Origin: Protonemura montana
Taxonomy: Eukaryota; Arthropoda; Insecta; Plecoptera; Nemouridae
Length of the DNA: 64,000 nt
Assembly (NCBI GenBank): GCA_947568835.1
Contig: OX387610.1
Span: forward strand, 3,093,001 to 3,157,000
Direction of reading: 5' to 3'
Shown here: piece by piece, positions 21,601 through 32,394 of the stretch
Layout: each line of letters begins with the position of its first letter
How positions within the stretch are numbered: position 1 is the first letter of the stretch
Program-made: the position numbers and the translations under genes
The notes under the pieces: generated by a model
Database searches by the model: none
The model's input: only the letters and a program-made list of their open reading frames with translations
What the model was told of the DNA's origin: nothing

Positions 21601-24600
21601 CCATCAACGCCGTTCTCTACTCTAGGTCCCGAGGGTCAATGGCTTGCCTTCCCTCTTGGGTGTTCTCGGGAGGGTTTCGTACTAGGGAGGGTCGTGCTCG
21701 AACGTGTCCTGGAGGCAAGGGGGGATGATTGACGTCAAGCGATCCTCTTGTCTAATCACTCAGACACGATGGAGGGGAACAGGACCATCAGGATGGTCAC
21801 CAATGGGTTGGTGGGTAGCTACTTTAGCCGCAAGACAGAAGGTCTGCTTCGGCCAGCGTAGGGTGGGGTAACGTTACGGCTTGGGGTAGTTTTGCAGCTA
21901 AGTCCGCGTCTTCGAGCTCCCAGCTTCCAGCGTCAGCTTCGAGATTCACCAAAGTTACTTTCCAGCCTTTCAGGTCAGCGATCGCATCTACGCCGAGGAT
22001 CACGCCGGGAGACGCAGCAGGAGCCGGAGGAAGAACGTCACAAGATAGCTTACACACACACACACACTCACTTACACTCGAAGCGCTAATCCTACGACCT
22101 CTTTCCTCAGCGTTCATTACGATTTCGCTTCGGTACCGTGATTAGTCTTGCGTTTATTCTGCGTTTTTTATGCGTTTATACTGCGTTCTTGATGCGTTCT
22201 TGATGCGTTTATACTGCGTTTTTACAGCGTTTATACTGCGTTTTTGATGCGTTTATACTGCGTTTTTACTGCGTTTATACTGCGTTTACTCTGCATTTTT
22301 GATGCGTTTATAATGCGTTTATTCTGCGTTTACTCTGCGATTTTACTGCGTTTTTACTGCGTTTATGCTGCCGGCCCGTATAGCTGGCACGATCAGAACT
22401 GGAGGAATCGTGGAGGGAACGAGAGTATGGAAGCAGGAACTGTTGTGGTTGTCAAGTGTGAGATTGTAAGAACTGTTGTGCCTTTAAATGTTCCTGTTTG
22501 TGTCAATGTTTGTGTCAATGTTTGTGTCAATGTTTGTGTCAATGTTTGTGTCAATGTTTGTGTCAATGTTTGTGTTAATGTTCGTGTCAATGTTTGTTAA
22601 TGTACCTGTTTGCGACTATGTTTTTGATTTTGTACCTGACTGTACTAATTGCGTTTGATGTAATTTTTACAATTGCGTTCTGTTTCACTAACTTGTGTTC
22701 TTGTAATCCATGTCGCAGGAACCTAATGACGGAGCCTTTACCTTTCAGCACCTGATAATCAAATGCCAGGCAATAACAAAAACTTTTTTGATTTCATTGT
22801 TGCGAACGTCAAGTGTCTCCGTGAACACTGCTACCAACACGACTGGCCGATTGTTGCATCAACCCCATGGCTACCAACACGACTGGCCGATTGTTGCATC
22901 AACCCCATGGCTACCAACTGGATCATCATCTCGGCAACAAAGATGGAACGGAGTTTAGAAGAGGGTTCTGGTTCGACTCCCAGTACCTGGCCAGTCGCCA
23001 CGGCAACAAAGGTGAGCCAACAAATAAACATTACAAATTATTAAACAAGTTGAGTCGAGACCGATGAAGCACTCTTGACTAGATTTACATAATAACCGTT
23101 GTTTGCTTCGGGAATATTTTGAAACTCTGTGCATCTCTTCCCGGTGAAATTTGTCAGCCCAACATTTGTTTTATTTTTGTCCTTTGATTTCCAGCTGACC
23201 GATCGAGGCTACAGAATCTGCGCCCGTAACACTTGTCGCTCGAGACCAAAACGAAGAATGAAGATCGACATGCTGCTCGACTGACCGATGGTAAGCCAAG
23301 ATTTGATCGGCATTTTCCACAATAAATCCGCTGCAGGAATCGATTCTTCCAACTTACCAGTGGTGTAGTCCTACATTTTTTTTTGGGTATACGCTGGGTT
23401 ATCAGGCTATGAGTTCCAAATGCCGTGGTCATCACTAGGTTAGGTACTGGCTAGGTACTTCTAGTCTATTCACTAGTTATAGTTCATAGATAGTCCATTC
23501 CTATCAACACTAAAACTACTACTTGGTGTTGGGGTCGCTGCAATCGCGCTTTCCTCGGGTGGGTTGAATGAGTACGTTGACTGCTTGGAAAAACCATTGC
23601 ATACCCATCCAGATCATACGAACCGCTACCATACACGGACTACCCACTTTTCGGAATAAACTTAAGCATCCACTTTTTTATAGTGCATGTTGTAAGGAGA
23701 TTAAGAATTGTCGTTGCATAACACATTTTAAAGTTTTGCAAAGTGTATTTACTGGGCGTATACCCTGTAATTTTTTTGGGTATACGCTCGGTGTCGAAAA
23801 GTTTTTTGGGTATACGGCTAATACCCGCGTACACCCTCGACTACACCACTGCAACTTACCTTGCACTAAACGAGTCCGTCCGTTGTGCTTTGCTCGTTTA
23901 AATTTCGCGTCTACCCGCCCCAGTGGCGTTGCAAGCCACTGTCGATCGTGACTAACGTGTTTCTGGTTTTGTCTGCAGTCGGCGGTTGTCATTCACGATT
24001 GAAGAAAGTGACGGTGAAGACCTCGAGGAACCTGAGCCCCCAGGCTTCCCCCGCGACAAGTGTCGTACGATGGAATATATTCGACAACAAAACTACAGGT
24101 ACGAAACTGCATGGACGTAAAGCTCACTGCTCCAAACCGTAACTTTGATTGTAAGCCGACATTTTAATTCGACATGTACATCAGTGAGAATTCAATCGAC
24201 TGAGAGCGTACACAACTACCCTCTAGAAACTTTGTTCCCATTCGTGGAATCGACCCCCAGTTGTTAACTTACGAGGCACATACTTGGACTTAGCCACAAA
24301 AAGTTGTTGATAGCAACCGTCTAGCAGGAACATAATTGATGAACGGTTTGTCGTGTTAGAAACACCGGTTCTCGTTAGATCACCAAAGTTAAGCAACACT
24401 GCGCTGGGTCAGGTATTGGATGGGTGACCATCATACACATGACCAGTTCTGTTCGGGAGAGAGGTTAGAGGGATGAAAGTTAAGCAACACTGCGCTGAGT
24501 CGGGTATTGTATGGATGACCATTATACACATGACCAGTTCTGTTCGGGAGAGAGGTTGGAGGGATGAAAGTTAATACAGCAACTTCACTCGCCTTGCTTA

Positions 24601-25782
24601 TCAACCTCTCGACAGCATGGATTTGTGGAGGAATCCTGTTGTTCGCGTTGAACTGTCCTTCGGAAGGGACGTTAAGCTGGTGGTCCCCTTGGTCTTCGAC
24701 AGGAGTAGGCTACGTGCCGGCACCGAGTTTCCCCTCCTCCCTTCTAGGCTAGGTTAGGTTCATCATCATCATCATCCACTCATTCACCGACGCCATCAGA
24801 CCAGTGCTGCATGGCACGTTGTCAAAACAGTGCGTCGTTAAACACCGCAAATAATAATAATAACATAGATGTGTTGCCTAATCTGCGGCCTTTCTTTTCA
24901 CGCAGGTTTCCACTCTGCCTTGGTTTGGATGGAAAGCTGTCCGCGGTGGGACGTAATCCGATCTCCTACAAGCGTCATCGAGACGTCTCTACAGCAGCGT
25001 CGATAGATGTAAGTCGGCATGCGAGCCTTCCAATACAAGTCCGTAATCTCTCGCCCTAGAATTGGCTTTTCAAAGACGTATCGCGTCAAAAACTGGATAC
25101 ATTTTGTCTCCGTCTAAGAGATATAATCCACAGGTTCATGACCAACGAACAAAGCTAATGATAGTTTTTAGACTCATGTCTACTTGATGTAAACTTAGCA
25201 ATAGTTATATCAAAAACTATTTCAACTGGGTTTTGAATGCTAAGTAAAGAACAACTGAATTTCCCAACGTTTCGTAACTTGTACCTGTTACTTTATCAAG
25301 GGTTAAAGCAGTCCTGATAATACAAAATACATTAGTTTTTGAGTTATTGACCCTGATTATTTTCTTTAAATGCATTTAGGAAGCTTGAACTAGGAAATTG
25401 TTATAATTTTGTGTGGTTCTTTTGTTATTGGAAAATTGTCAGGACTGCTCTAACCCTTGATAAAGTAACAGGTACAAGTTACGAAACGTTTTATACTTTA
25501 CTAAGCTTTCAAAACCCATTTAAAATAGTTTTTCTACATAGCTACTGTTTTCCCAAGTTTGAAAACTGGTTTTGCGCAATTTTTCCCGAGTAAACGTCGC
25601 TGTCCGGAGCATGTTTTACTGAGTGCAAGAGTCGTCATGTACCTGGCAACGAGTCTAATATGACTTTATTCTGTTGTCTTCAGGTGAACTCCACGAGCCG
25701 CTGCTGGAAGCCGATGCATCTTGGCTTCCTCCGACGAGACCTTGCTTCAAGCCCTGGAAATTGTAGCAAGGACGCGCTGTGA
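18641..25782 (+). CDS. Unrecognised gene with acidic exon (predicted, four to five exons)
   Basis: Predicted exons: 18641-18660 (MSLKLFR, GTAAGT donor), 23979-24098, 24906-25008 and 25684-25782. Phases agree (2, 2, 0) and give 113 residues. The second listed exon reads RRLSFTIEESDGEDLEEPEP then PGFPRDKCRTMEYIRQQNY, strongly acidic and clearly protein-like. The exon at 24906 reads NPISYKRHRDVSTAAS near its end. An exon-like block at 19058-19147 (90 nt, CAG acceptor, GTGAGT donor) keeps frame and could be a cassette. The last exon is uncertain: GTG-starting frame ends at 25780-25782, while a shifted frame ends at 25764-25766 with SWLPPTRPCFKPWKL, which looks more protein-like. I do not recognise the family. 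The long intron holds SINEs and satellites. Confidence 0.5.
19311..19680 (-). repeat. tRNA-derived SINE with four tandem heads
   Basis: On the minus strand the tRNA-like head (TAGCTCAATTGGTTAGAGCA ... GGTGGAGATCGGGG) is repeated four times head-to-tail at about 52-bp period (19311-19517), each copy cut before the B-box. The family body with GATGAGAATGACAGATC and CACGTCACAACC follows on the right side. It lies in the intron of the gene at 18641. Confidence 0.8.
20320..20760 (+). repeat. tRNA-derived SINE plus a second tRNA-like sequence
   Basis: 20395-20470 has the family head (TAGCTCAATTGGTTAGAGCA, then GAGATTCCAGTCCCC) flanked by body pieces. At 20645-20720 a different tRNA-like sequence appears: TTAGCTCAGTTGG then GGGTTCGAGACTTC, closer to consensus A and B boxes. 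Neither has a clean cloverleaf; both look SINE-derived. Confidence 0.6.
20876..20945. repeat. 14-bp tandem repeat
   Basis: About four copies of GACTTCGACGCCGA, GC-rich, in a local GC-rich stretch (about 20860-22080) of the same intron. Confidence 0.7.
22140..22600. repeat. Two adjacent short-period arrays
   Basis: 22145-22370 is a degenerate array of TGCGTTTATACTGCGTTTTT-like units (about 10-18 bp). 22495-22595 is a 12-bp array of TGTTTGTGTCAA, about nine copies. The 12-bp period keeps frames open (VNVC repeats) but nothing suggests a gene. Confidence 0.8.
22826..22920. repeat. 40-bp direct duplication
   Basis: CTACCAACACGACTGGCCGA starts at 22831 and 22871, with a third partial start at 22911. 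An exon-like stretch ending in CAACAAAG plus GTGAGC follows at 22911-23003, but its frame was not tied to the surrounding gene. Confidence 0.6.
24340..24865 (+). repeat. 5S-derived SINE: head, two tandem head units, body
   Basis: Starts with a 5S-like segment (AACACCGGTTCTCGTTAGAT, then AAAGTTAAGCAACACTGCGC and ATTGGATGGGTGACCATC). A second ~91-bp unit follows (CAGTTCTGTTCGGGAGAGAG, TGGAGGGATGAAAGTTAA). The body then contains CTCGACAGCATGGATTTGTG and AAGGGACGTTAAGC, and the tail is GCGTCGTTAAACACC plus AAT-rich repeats. It lies in an intron of the gene at 18641. Confidence 0.8.
25160..25545. mobile_element. Inverted-repeat element with hammerhead-like core, copy 2
   Basis: Same family as 5045-5369: AACTATTTCAACTGGGTTTT at the left and its complement-like AAAACCCATTTAAAATAG at the right. 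The arms read TTGATAAAGTAACAGG then CAAGTTACGAAACGTT. The central unique part is longer here. It lies in the last intron of the gene at 18641. Confidence 0.65.
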
Positions 25783-26739
25783 GAGTTTTATCGGGGCTCT
25801 GAGGAAACAGGGGCAACTTTTGTTAGTTAGATAACATATTTAATTGCTTGCTTTGTGGGGCTTAACGTCACGTCAGTTCAGAGGCTGTTCAAGTCTCGAG
25901 TTCGGGAAATATTCATAATTATTGATTAATTTGTGTGACATGAGAGAAGTTGAGAAAAATTTGGGGACAAGGCCATTGTTGTTAGACTTCCTGTCCAAGT
26001 TTTGGATTGTTGTAGGTTCTTGCTAGAGGTGTATCGTTCTTCACGGTTAGATTGGTTCGGTACCGAACCGTAGTAGGTTTGTTAGGTTTGTTAGGTTTGT
26101 TAGGTTTTGGTGTCGAATGGTTGTTTCTTTGTCGCTTTGTCCATCGTTGAGGGTCGCTGGAATTAGGTTAATTTGATCTTCTAGTTTTCATGTCCATTTT
26201 TTTTCGTCTTCTCTCATGTTGCGTTTTTCTCTTAGCTCGCCGTACGCCTAGAACATTTTGTAATATTGTGGTAAATAGAGCCAACATAAAATCATAGCAG
26301 ATAGAGTCATAAGGGAGAGTAGGGTTTCCTCAGATGCTTTGAGATTCATGTGACCAAATTTACAAGCCATAGGACTTTATCGCTCGCCTGCATAATGTTC
26401 CTGTTTGCACCCGTGAGGCCCGCCTCGGACGTTCGTTTTTCATGGTTTTCGCGCGTCTTAAGTCAAGCTAATGCTGGGCGATTGATTATAATCTCCACAA
26501 AATACAGATTATGATCGGCCATGACCACTGACCTCACGGAACAAACGCTTCTAAATATCAAATGAATCACTCTCACAGTTAGCAAGATTTACGTAAACAC
26601 AAACACGTAAATAGTAATTCAGATATTGTTAAAGCATTTGAATTGTATTTGATGGCGATATTATTGTCATTATATATGTTGTGTTGTGATATAAAAATTT
26701 ACAACCCTATAGCCTTTTGATTGGGATCCCTGGATGAAA
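25783..26739. other. Intergenic region with a short TTAGGTTTG repeat
   Basis: Noncoding; 26084-26120 has about three and a half copies of GTTAGGTTT. No other feature recognised. Confidence 0.4.
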
Positions 26740-27540
26740 AGAAATTTTACGAGTTTGCGGTGCTTGTAAATCTGGAATTCCTGTAACTTCCACTTCCAAA
26801 TTTTCCTTCCGCCTAAAGGTACCTCAGTATATTCTTATTATTGTACACATTAAGTTACTCAAGGTAGCAAGAAATCGTATGTGTGTTGGGAATTAGACGC
26901 CGTTTAACCCCTTCAGAAAATCCTGCCCAAATTTTCCTTCCGCCTAAAGGTACCTCTGTATGTTCTTTTAATTGTACAAGATTGTTTAGTTGGACCGGGT
27001 TTTCGTCTGGTAGTTACAGCTGGTTTAGACATTCACGCTTCTCTGGTATGTTTATTATTTTAGTCGTAATTGTGTCCTTTTAGTGCATTCTCAGTTTATA
27101 AGTAATTTATGTGTGTTTTGATGTGATTTATTTTATTTTGAGCCTAGATTTAATTTGTTCTTGTATTTATTTTAATTACTCGCAATATTTTTCATTTCTT
27201 TATGTTCGAATTTGCGCGAATGGCCTTAAATTACATGATCCATTGCTGGGTTCTTGATTGGCTTAGCGGGCATGATAGTAGCCTCCTAAGGGGTGTTTAA
27301 ATGTCAGCCATGTTTAATTAGAATGTGCCGCTGGTTGGGCCGGACCCCAACAAGCAGCCCATTCTGATTGTCGAATTGAAACATCTTGTAAAATGGTGAC
27401 AGCATAACGAGGTTTCTCGAGGTAGAAGGAAATTTTGTGCCCGAATGTTCTAAATGGGTTTAAAATTATCCACGACACGATTTCTTGCTATCTTGAGTAA
27501 CTAAACCCGGCTTCAACTTCCAAACGAAAACCTATTGATT
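26740..27540. repeat. Module B repeats in opposite orientations
   Basis: 26880-27020 is the reverse complement of module B at 13500-13620 (TAGACGCCGTTTAACCCCTT). 27380-27540 is module B in the same sense as 13375-13500 (ATTTTGTGCCCGAATG, CTTGAGTAACTAAACC). Sequence between is unique. Together they may mark the ends of one element. Confidence 0.55.
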
Positions 27541-27554
27541 GAATGATTAATTAT

Positions 27555-28220
27555 TGGGGTTTAACGACGCACTGTTATACAACTTGTACAATTGTCACTC
27601 ATCCAAAACCTGACCCAGCGCAGTGTTGCTTAACTTTCATCCCTCCAACCTCTCTCCCGAACAGAACAGGTCATGTGTATGATGGTCACCCATCCAATAC
27701 CTGACTCAGCGCAGTGTTGCTTAACTTTCATCCCTCCAACCTTTCTCCCGAACAGAACTGGTCATGTGTATGATTGTCACCCATCCAATACCTGACTCAG
27801 CGCAGTGTTGCTTAACTTTCATCCCTCCAACCTCTCTCCCGAACAGAACAGGTCATGTGTATGATGGTCACCCATCCAATACCTGACTCAGCGCAGTGTT
27901 GCTTAACTTTCATCCCTCCAACCTCTCTCCCGAACAGAACTGGTCATGTGTATGATGGTCACCCATCCAATACCTGACCCAGCGCAGTGTTGCTTAACTT
28001 CCATCCCTCCAACCTCTCTCCCGAACAGAACTGGTCATGTGTATGATGGTCACCCATCCAATACCTGACCCAGCGCAGTGTTGCTTAACTTTCATCCCTC
28101 CAACCTCTCTCCCGAACAGAACTGGTCATGTGTGTGATGGTCACCCATACAATACCTGACCCAGCGCAGTGTTGCTTAACTTCGGTGATTTAACGAGAAC
28201 CGGTGTTTCCAACACGCCAA
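27555..28220 (-). repeat. 5S-derived SINE with about seven tandem head units
   Basis: Read on the minus strand: a 5S-like head (GTTGGAAACACCGGTTCTCG) at 28220, then about seven 91-bp units with TAAGCAACACTGCGCTGGGT and GACCAGTTCTGTTCGGGAGA, ending in a short tail (GTCGTTAAACCCC). Unit period is 91 bp (for example 27660 and 27751). Almost no body is present between array and tail. Confidence 0.85.
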
Positions 28221-28224
28221 ACAG

Positions 28225-28680
28225 GGAGTACCCCCCCTTCATTTTCTCGCTAATAAATGATAACAAAAATGTTGTTAAAGTTAGCCTTTTTTTGTCCAAG
28301 GCTGGGCCAAAAATTTAGACCATCACGGATCGAAAGCTTATCACGTACTCTATCATCTGTGAAACTTTCAATGGAGTCCCCCCCCTTCATTTTCTCGCAA
28401 ATAAATGGAAACCAAATTTTTTTATTGTTATGTCTGTTTCGTTCAGTACATCACGTATTTTTGAAGGCTAGAGCTTATGAGTTTTGTAGGCTTTTTCTCA
28501 TTTTTGTCCAGGGCTGGGCCAAAAATTTAGACCATCACAGATCGAAAGCTTATAACGTACTCTATCATCTGTGAAAATTTCAAGGGAGTAACCCCCCTTC
28601 ATTTTCTCGCAAATAAATGATAACACAAATTTTCACGTATTTTTGAAGGCTAGCGCTTATGAGTTTTGTAGGCTATTTTC
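28225..28680 (-). repeat. Module A repeat, inverted, about three units
   Basis: Repeats of CCCCCCTTCATTTTCTCGC, GGCTGGGCCAAAAATTTAGA and ATCGAAAGCTTAT, which are the complement of module A at 13015-13215. Confidence 0.65.
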
Positions 28681-28843
28681 TCGTTGCGCTATGTTGAGTT
28701 GGTGCCGTTAGATGGCGTTTTAGATTTTGCGAGCTAAGTATCGACTAGTATGACCGATTGTAAACAAAATGTCACTGGGATTTCAAAGGTGTGATGCATT
28801 AATTTATAAAGAAAATAAAAAAACGCTAATCAAAATAAGTATT

Positions 28844-28849
28844 TTTATT
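28844..28849 (-). terminator. Polyadenylation signal of DCXR
   Basis: AATAAA on the minus strand 24 nt downstream of the DCXR stop codon. Confidence 0.6.
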
Positions 28850-28873
28850 CGGATTGTAACATCATGTCACATC

Positions 28874-30619
28874 TCAGCCAGCTAGAAAACCTCCATCAAT
28901 CGGCAAGGTTATTCCATTTACCATAGAGGCTTTGTCACTTAGCAAAAATACAATGCCATCTACTACTTCTTCCACCTCTGCAAATCGTCCTAGCGGTATC
29001 TTAGCAAGCATTGGTCCAGCTTTGGCAGGTTCTGACCATCCGATACGTCCCATGGCTGTCATCACCACCGTCGGATTGACGCAGTTGACTCGAATTCCGT
29101 AAGGTCCAAGTTCTAACGCCATCACCTTCGAGATCATATCCAGCGCACCCTTGGTGCTGCAGTAAACAGCATGATTGGCCAACGCCGCCTGGAAATCAAG
29201 TCTAGATCTTGGTAATAATTTTGGCAAGGGTATGCGATTCAATTTTCAACAAAGTAACGTCGAAATTCGATGTGGATTACGTAAGCCGGCTACAAACCTG
29301 GGACGCTTGGGAGGAAACGTTGACAATGCTGCCTCCAGCACCACGTGCCACCATGCCTTTTGCAACCACTTGACTGACGTTCAGAACTGCCTTCACGTTC
29401 AGTGCAAACGACCTGAACAGATTAAATGCAATCTTCAGCCGCTTGATAAAAATAAAAGTAAACTTTTTTAATAATGACTGGAGCTAAATCTCCTCAAAAG
29501 TAACAATAACGCAGACAGAACGCAGATAACATCTTTGTTTTGAGAATACAGGTGAAATCCGGCAAAAGGAAACTAATACGTGAAGAAAAATCTGAATTGG
29601 ATGCTTAGGAATTAGGGAATCTTGTTCGATAAATTTTCAAGTCTAGAGAATGAAGTATTTGAAAAGTGATTACGTGTGGATATTTCTATCGTCAGAAACT
29701 TTTTAAGGGGCAGAGGAATCGCCAAAATCGCAAATGTTAAATATCCAATTTTCTAGTACTTAGCAATCTTTGCCAACCCCTGAAGAACGGTGAACGGTTA
29801 CAGACAGGAAAGCACATTCGGGGCTCACTCGTCAAACTCTTCAGCCGTGGCCTGCAGAAACGGCGCTAGTTTGGCGACGGCCGCGTTGTTGACGAGACAG
29901 TGGATCGGTCCGATCGCGGTCACGGCCGCCCGGGCTTCGTCCCAGCGCGACAAATCAACAGCCACCGTCTGCAGCCGCGGCTCTTCCTCCTTCAGGCTAG
30001 CCAAGTGCGCGGGGTTGCGAGACAGGGCTACCACCGTTCCGCCACACGCCACCAGCCGCTTGGCCAGAGCTCGTCCTATGCCTGGCAACGACGTGCATTC
30101 AAACTTGAGCTGTAACTAGGGCAGGATGCTAGCATAGGGCAATAATCCCTGTTAAGTACTCTAACAAAGACTTACATAATTGCAGACTAAAGTCTACCAT
30201 TAAAACTGCCAGCAAAGAACTATCACATTATCTATTTAAAAAAAGAAAAGAATTTTAATTTACCTTTAAGACTACAATATCCATATGCCACATTGGTTAT
30301 ACATAGTGTGTTCGCCAAACATGCCTACATTGGATCGATCACATATCGGATCACGAGGGAGGTACTTTTGAATATAAAAATGTAGCTTGGTATTGGATAG
30401 CAAATGCTTATCAAAATCTTATCATTGAACTCATAGAGAACCTAGAAACGCAGTAATCCGTTTATCATTCTAGAACGCCCAAGTACAATAATTGGCACAG
30501 CGTCTATCATCAATCTACAAATATTGTTGTCTGTTGGGGTGGTCTTCGAGAGAGGTCGGAAATTTACCTTGTCCTGCCCCTGTGACCAAGATGGTCTTCC
30601 CTGCAAAACTTGCATCCAT
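28874..30619 (-). CDS. DCXR: L-xylulose reductase / dicarbonyl reductase (SDR family)
   Basis: NADPH-dependent short-chain dehydrogenase/reductase that reduces L-xylulose to xylitol in the glucuronate pathway, and small dicarbonyls. Exons in minus order: 30619-30568, 30081-29829, 29412-29298, 29188-28874. Phases agree and give 244 aa, the same length as human DCXR. The nucleotide-binding turn TGAGQGIGR spans exons 1 and 2 (residues 13-21). [14 protein letters not shown] follows. The catalytic Ser is in [10 protein letters not shown], and the Tyr/Lys pair in [11 protein letters not shown]. The near-C-terminal segment [10 protein letters not shown] and ending [10 protein letters not shown] match the family closely. 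No transit peptide is seen. It is divergent from the small membrane-protein gene, with start codons about 310 bp (or 690 bp) apart. Confidence 0.95.
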
Positions 30620-30929
30620 GACGACGTTGCGACGGCGAGTAATTAGTGGTAATCATCTGGTTGCATAATCAGAGGTCATATCGCCAGGAGTCAAGGACGG
30701 TTGGGCATGTCGTCTGGCTGGAAAATAGAACGAGTTCAACTTTGTTGTTGGCGCCAACTAGCGAGGTCGTCACAGTTTCCGAATTCAATATGGCCGACTA
30801 GCTGTCAAGCGAAGAACGTCAGCTGACACGTTTATTATCCTTTGAATTCCGTAGGATTTTGATTTTGTAGATTTGAGTGGAATTTGCATTGCATGTCACG
30901 ACAAGAAGAAGCATCGAACTTGCGGCGGG

Positions 30930-32394
30930 ATGCCATGGCAGCGATGGCCTGCGGCGACGAATAGCTTGCTCCTCGAGGTGCAAGGACCTACCGCAAGTGA
31001 GTAACGTTCACCACTGAACTAAGAAGTATTCCAAATATAATGCATTTTCTCTGCAATATAATTCCTTGCAAAGTAACCAATGCTTCACACCTCTATTATC
31101 TGCATAGATACTACCAAGGTTGCTAACTATTTCGAATGACTGTTTTGGTAATCAATCAATATTTGTCATAACCTTACTTCATCAAGCGTACCACCCACAC
31201 CTTTATGCTCCGATGGTTGATAATTTATATTTCATTATAAACCTAGGCACTGAATTGTAAATCCATCCCTTATCTTGCTGCGGTGTTTGCTTTATTCCAG
31301 GGGGGTCGATGGCGAACCTGTCCCCACTGTCCTCGATGCTTGGACTGGACGGCGGTTTTCGCAAGTCACTACTCTTCCTTGTGGACTTCGCTTGGGCGTC
31401 CAGAGTGCGTCTGCCTGTGCTCATACTTATCGGGTTCCTCGTTTTCGATGTTCGGATGCAGCTGGAGATAAACGTTGACGTTGAGGTGCGTTTGACGCAG
31501 ATTAGAAATAATCCAGGCTGAGATTGAGGACCACGACATGATGCAGGTTGCAAATGTCACACTTTTTCGATCTCTCAGCGCAGTAAATTAGCATTTCTTA
31601 CTGCATTCTATGTGACATATTAGTGATGTTATGCGCTGTCAGGTGATCTCAGCATTTCCATGACTACCAAATATTCATATCCTCGTATCTTGAGTTGTTT
31701 TTATTATTTTTAACCCTTTGTTGACCATTGGGAATATTTTGTCCCACTATTTTGTTTGGTCATTTACTTAATGTAGAATAAAACGTAAAGTACCGACGGC
31801 CAGTCCCATCTACTTGACCGGAAGAGAGCATTGTATGGTTGAAACTTGCCTGAATTATCGTTATCAGACAAGTTGTCAATGATGAATAATTATTTGTGAT
31901 TACACCGAAAAAAGCCAGTAATCACTTCATGCTTCTGTTGCAAAGTGTATCTTTGTTGTAATGGAATAACAACTGATTCAACAAATACCATGGCGTCAAA
32001 TCATAAATTAACATCGTTTTATAACCTGACGGGTTCCAAATTACCATCTTGAAATACAACCAAAATTTTAAAAATGTCAATATACTTGTTAGACCTTTCT
32101 TAATAGTATTAACTTCGTTTTTCACGAAAATTAATTAATTTTATCGTATCAGGCAACAAAAGGTTAGGTTCATATATCTTAGAATATTACCAGTATATCA
32201 GCTACATCGATAAATGAACTAATCACATTTGAATCGACGTTGTTGTCCAGCTCTTGATTAACTTGATTCTCAATGCACAGGTGCGACAACTTCAGGCAGA
32301 CTCGGACTCGGAGGACAGCGACTCGACAGACGAAGAAGACGAAGAAGACGAAGACTCGAGCGAAGATGAGTTCTCTCCCGACGCAACGCCCTGA
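30930..32394 (+). CDS. Small single-pass membrane protein with acidic C-terminus
   Basis: Two or three exons: coding from ATG 31309 (exon 31301-31485, GTGCGT donor) joined phase 0 to 32281-32394, giving 96 residues. Residues 35-46 (LPVLILIGFLVF) form a strongly hydrophobic segment, probably one membrane span. The second exon is almost all Asp, Glu and Ser (SDSEDSDSTDEEDEEDED) before DATP and stop. A first exon ending at 30996 (GTGAGT donor) would join in frame and allow an earlier start at 30930, adding 25 residues (MPWQRWPAATNSLLLEVQG...). A short uORF (ATG 30935, strong context) overlaps that start. AATAAA occurs at 32796 and 32945. I do not recognise the family. The divergent neighbour is DCXR. 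Confidence 0.65.

Noticed and set aside
24571..24755. Open frames in SINE bodies (STAWICGGILLFAL type)
   Set aside because: The same frame recurs in every SINE copy at 35370, 39348, 41668 and 63590 with disrupting differences; it is a by-product of the repeat.
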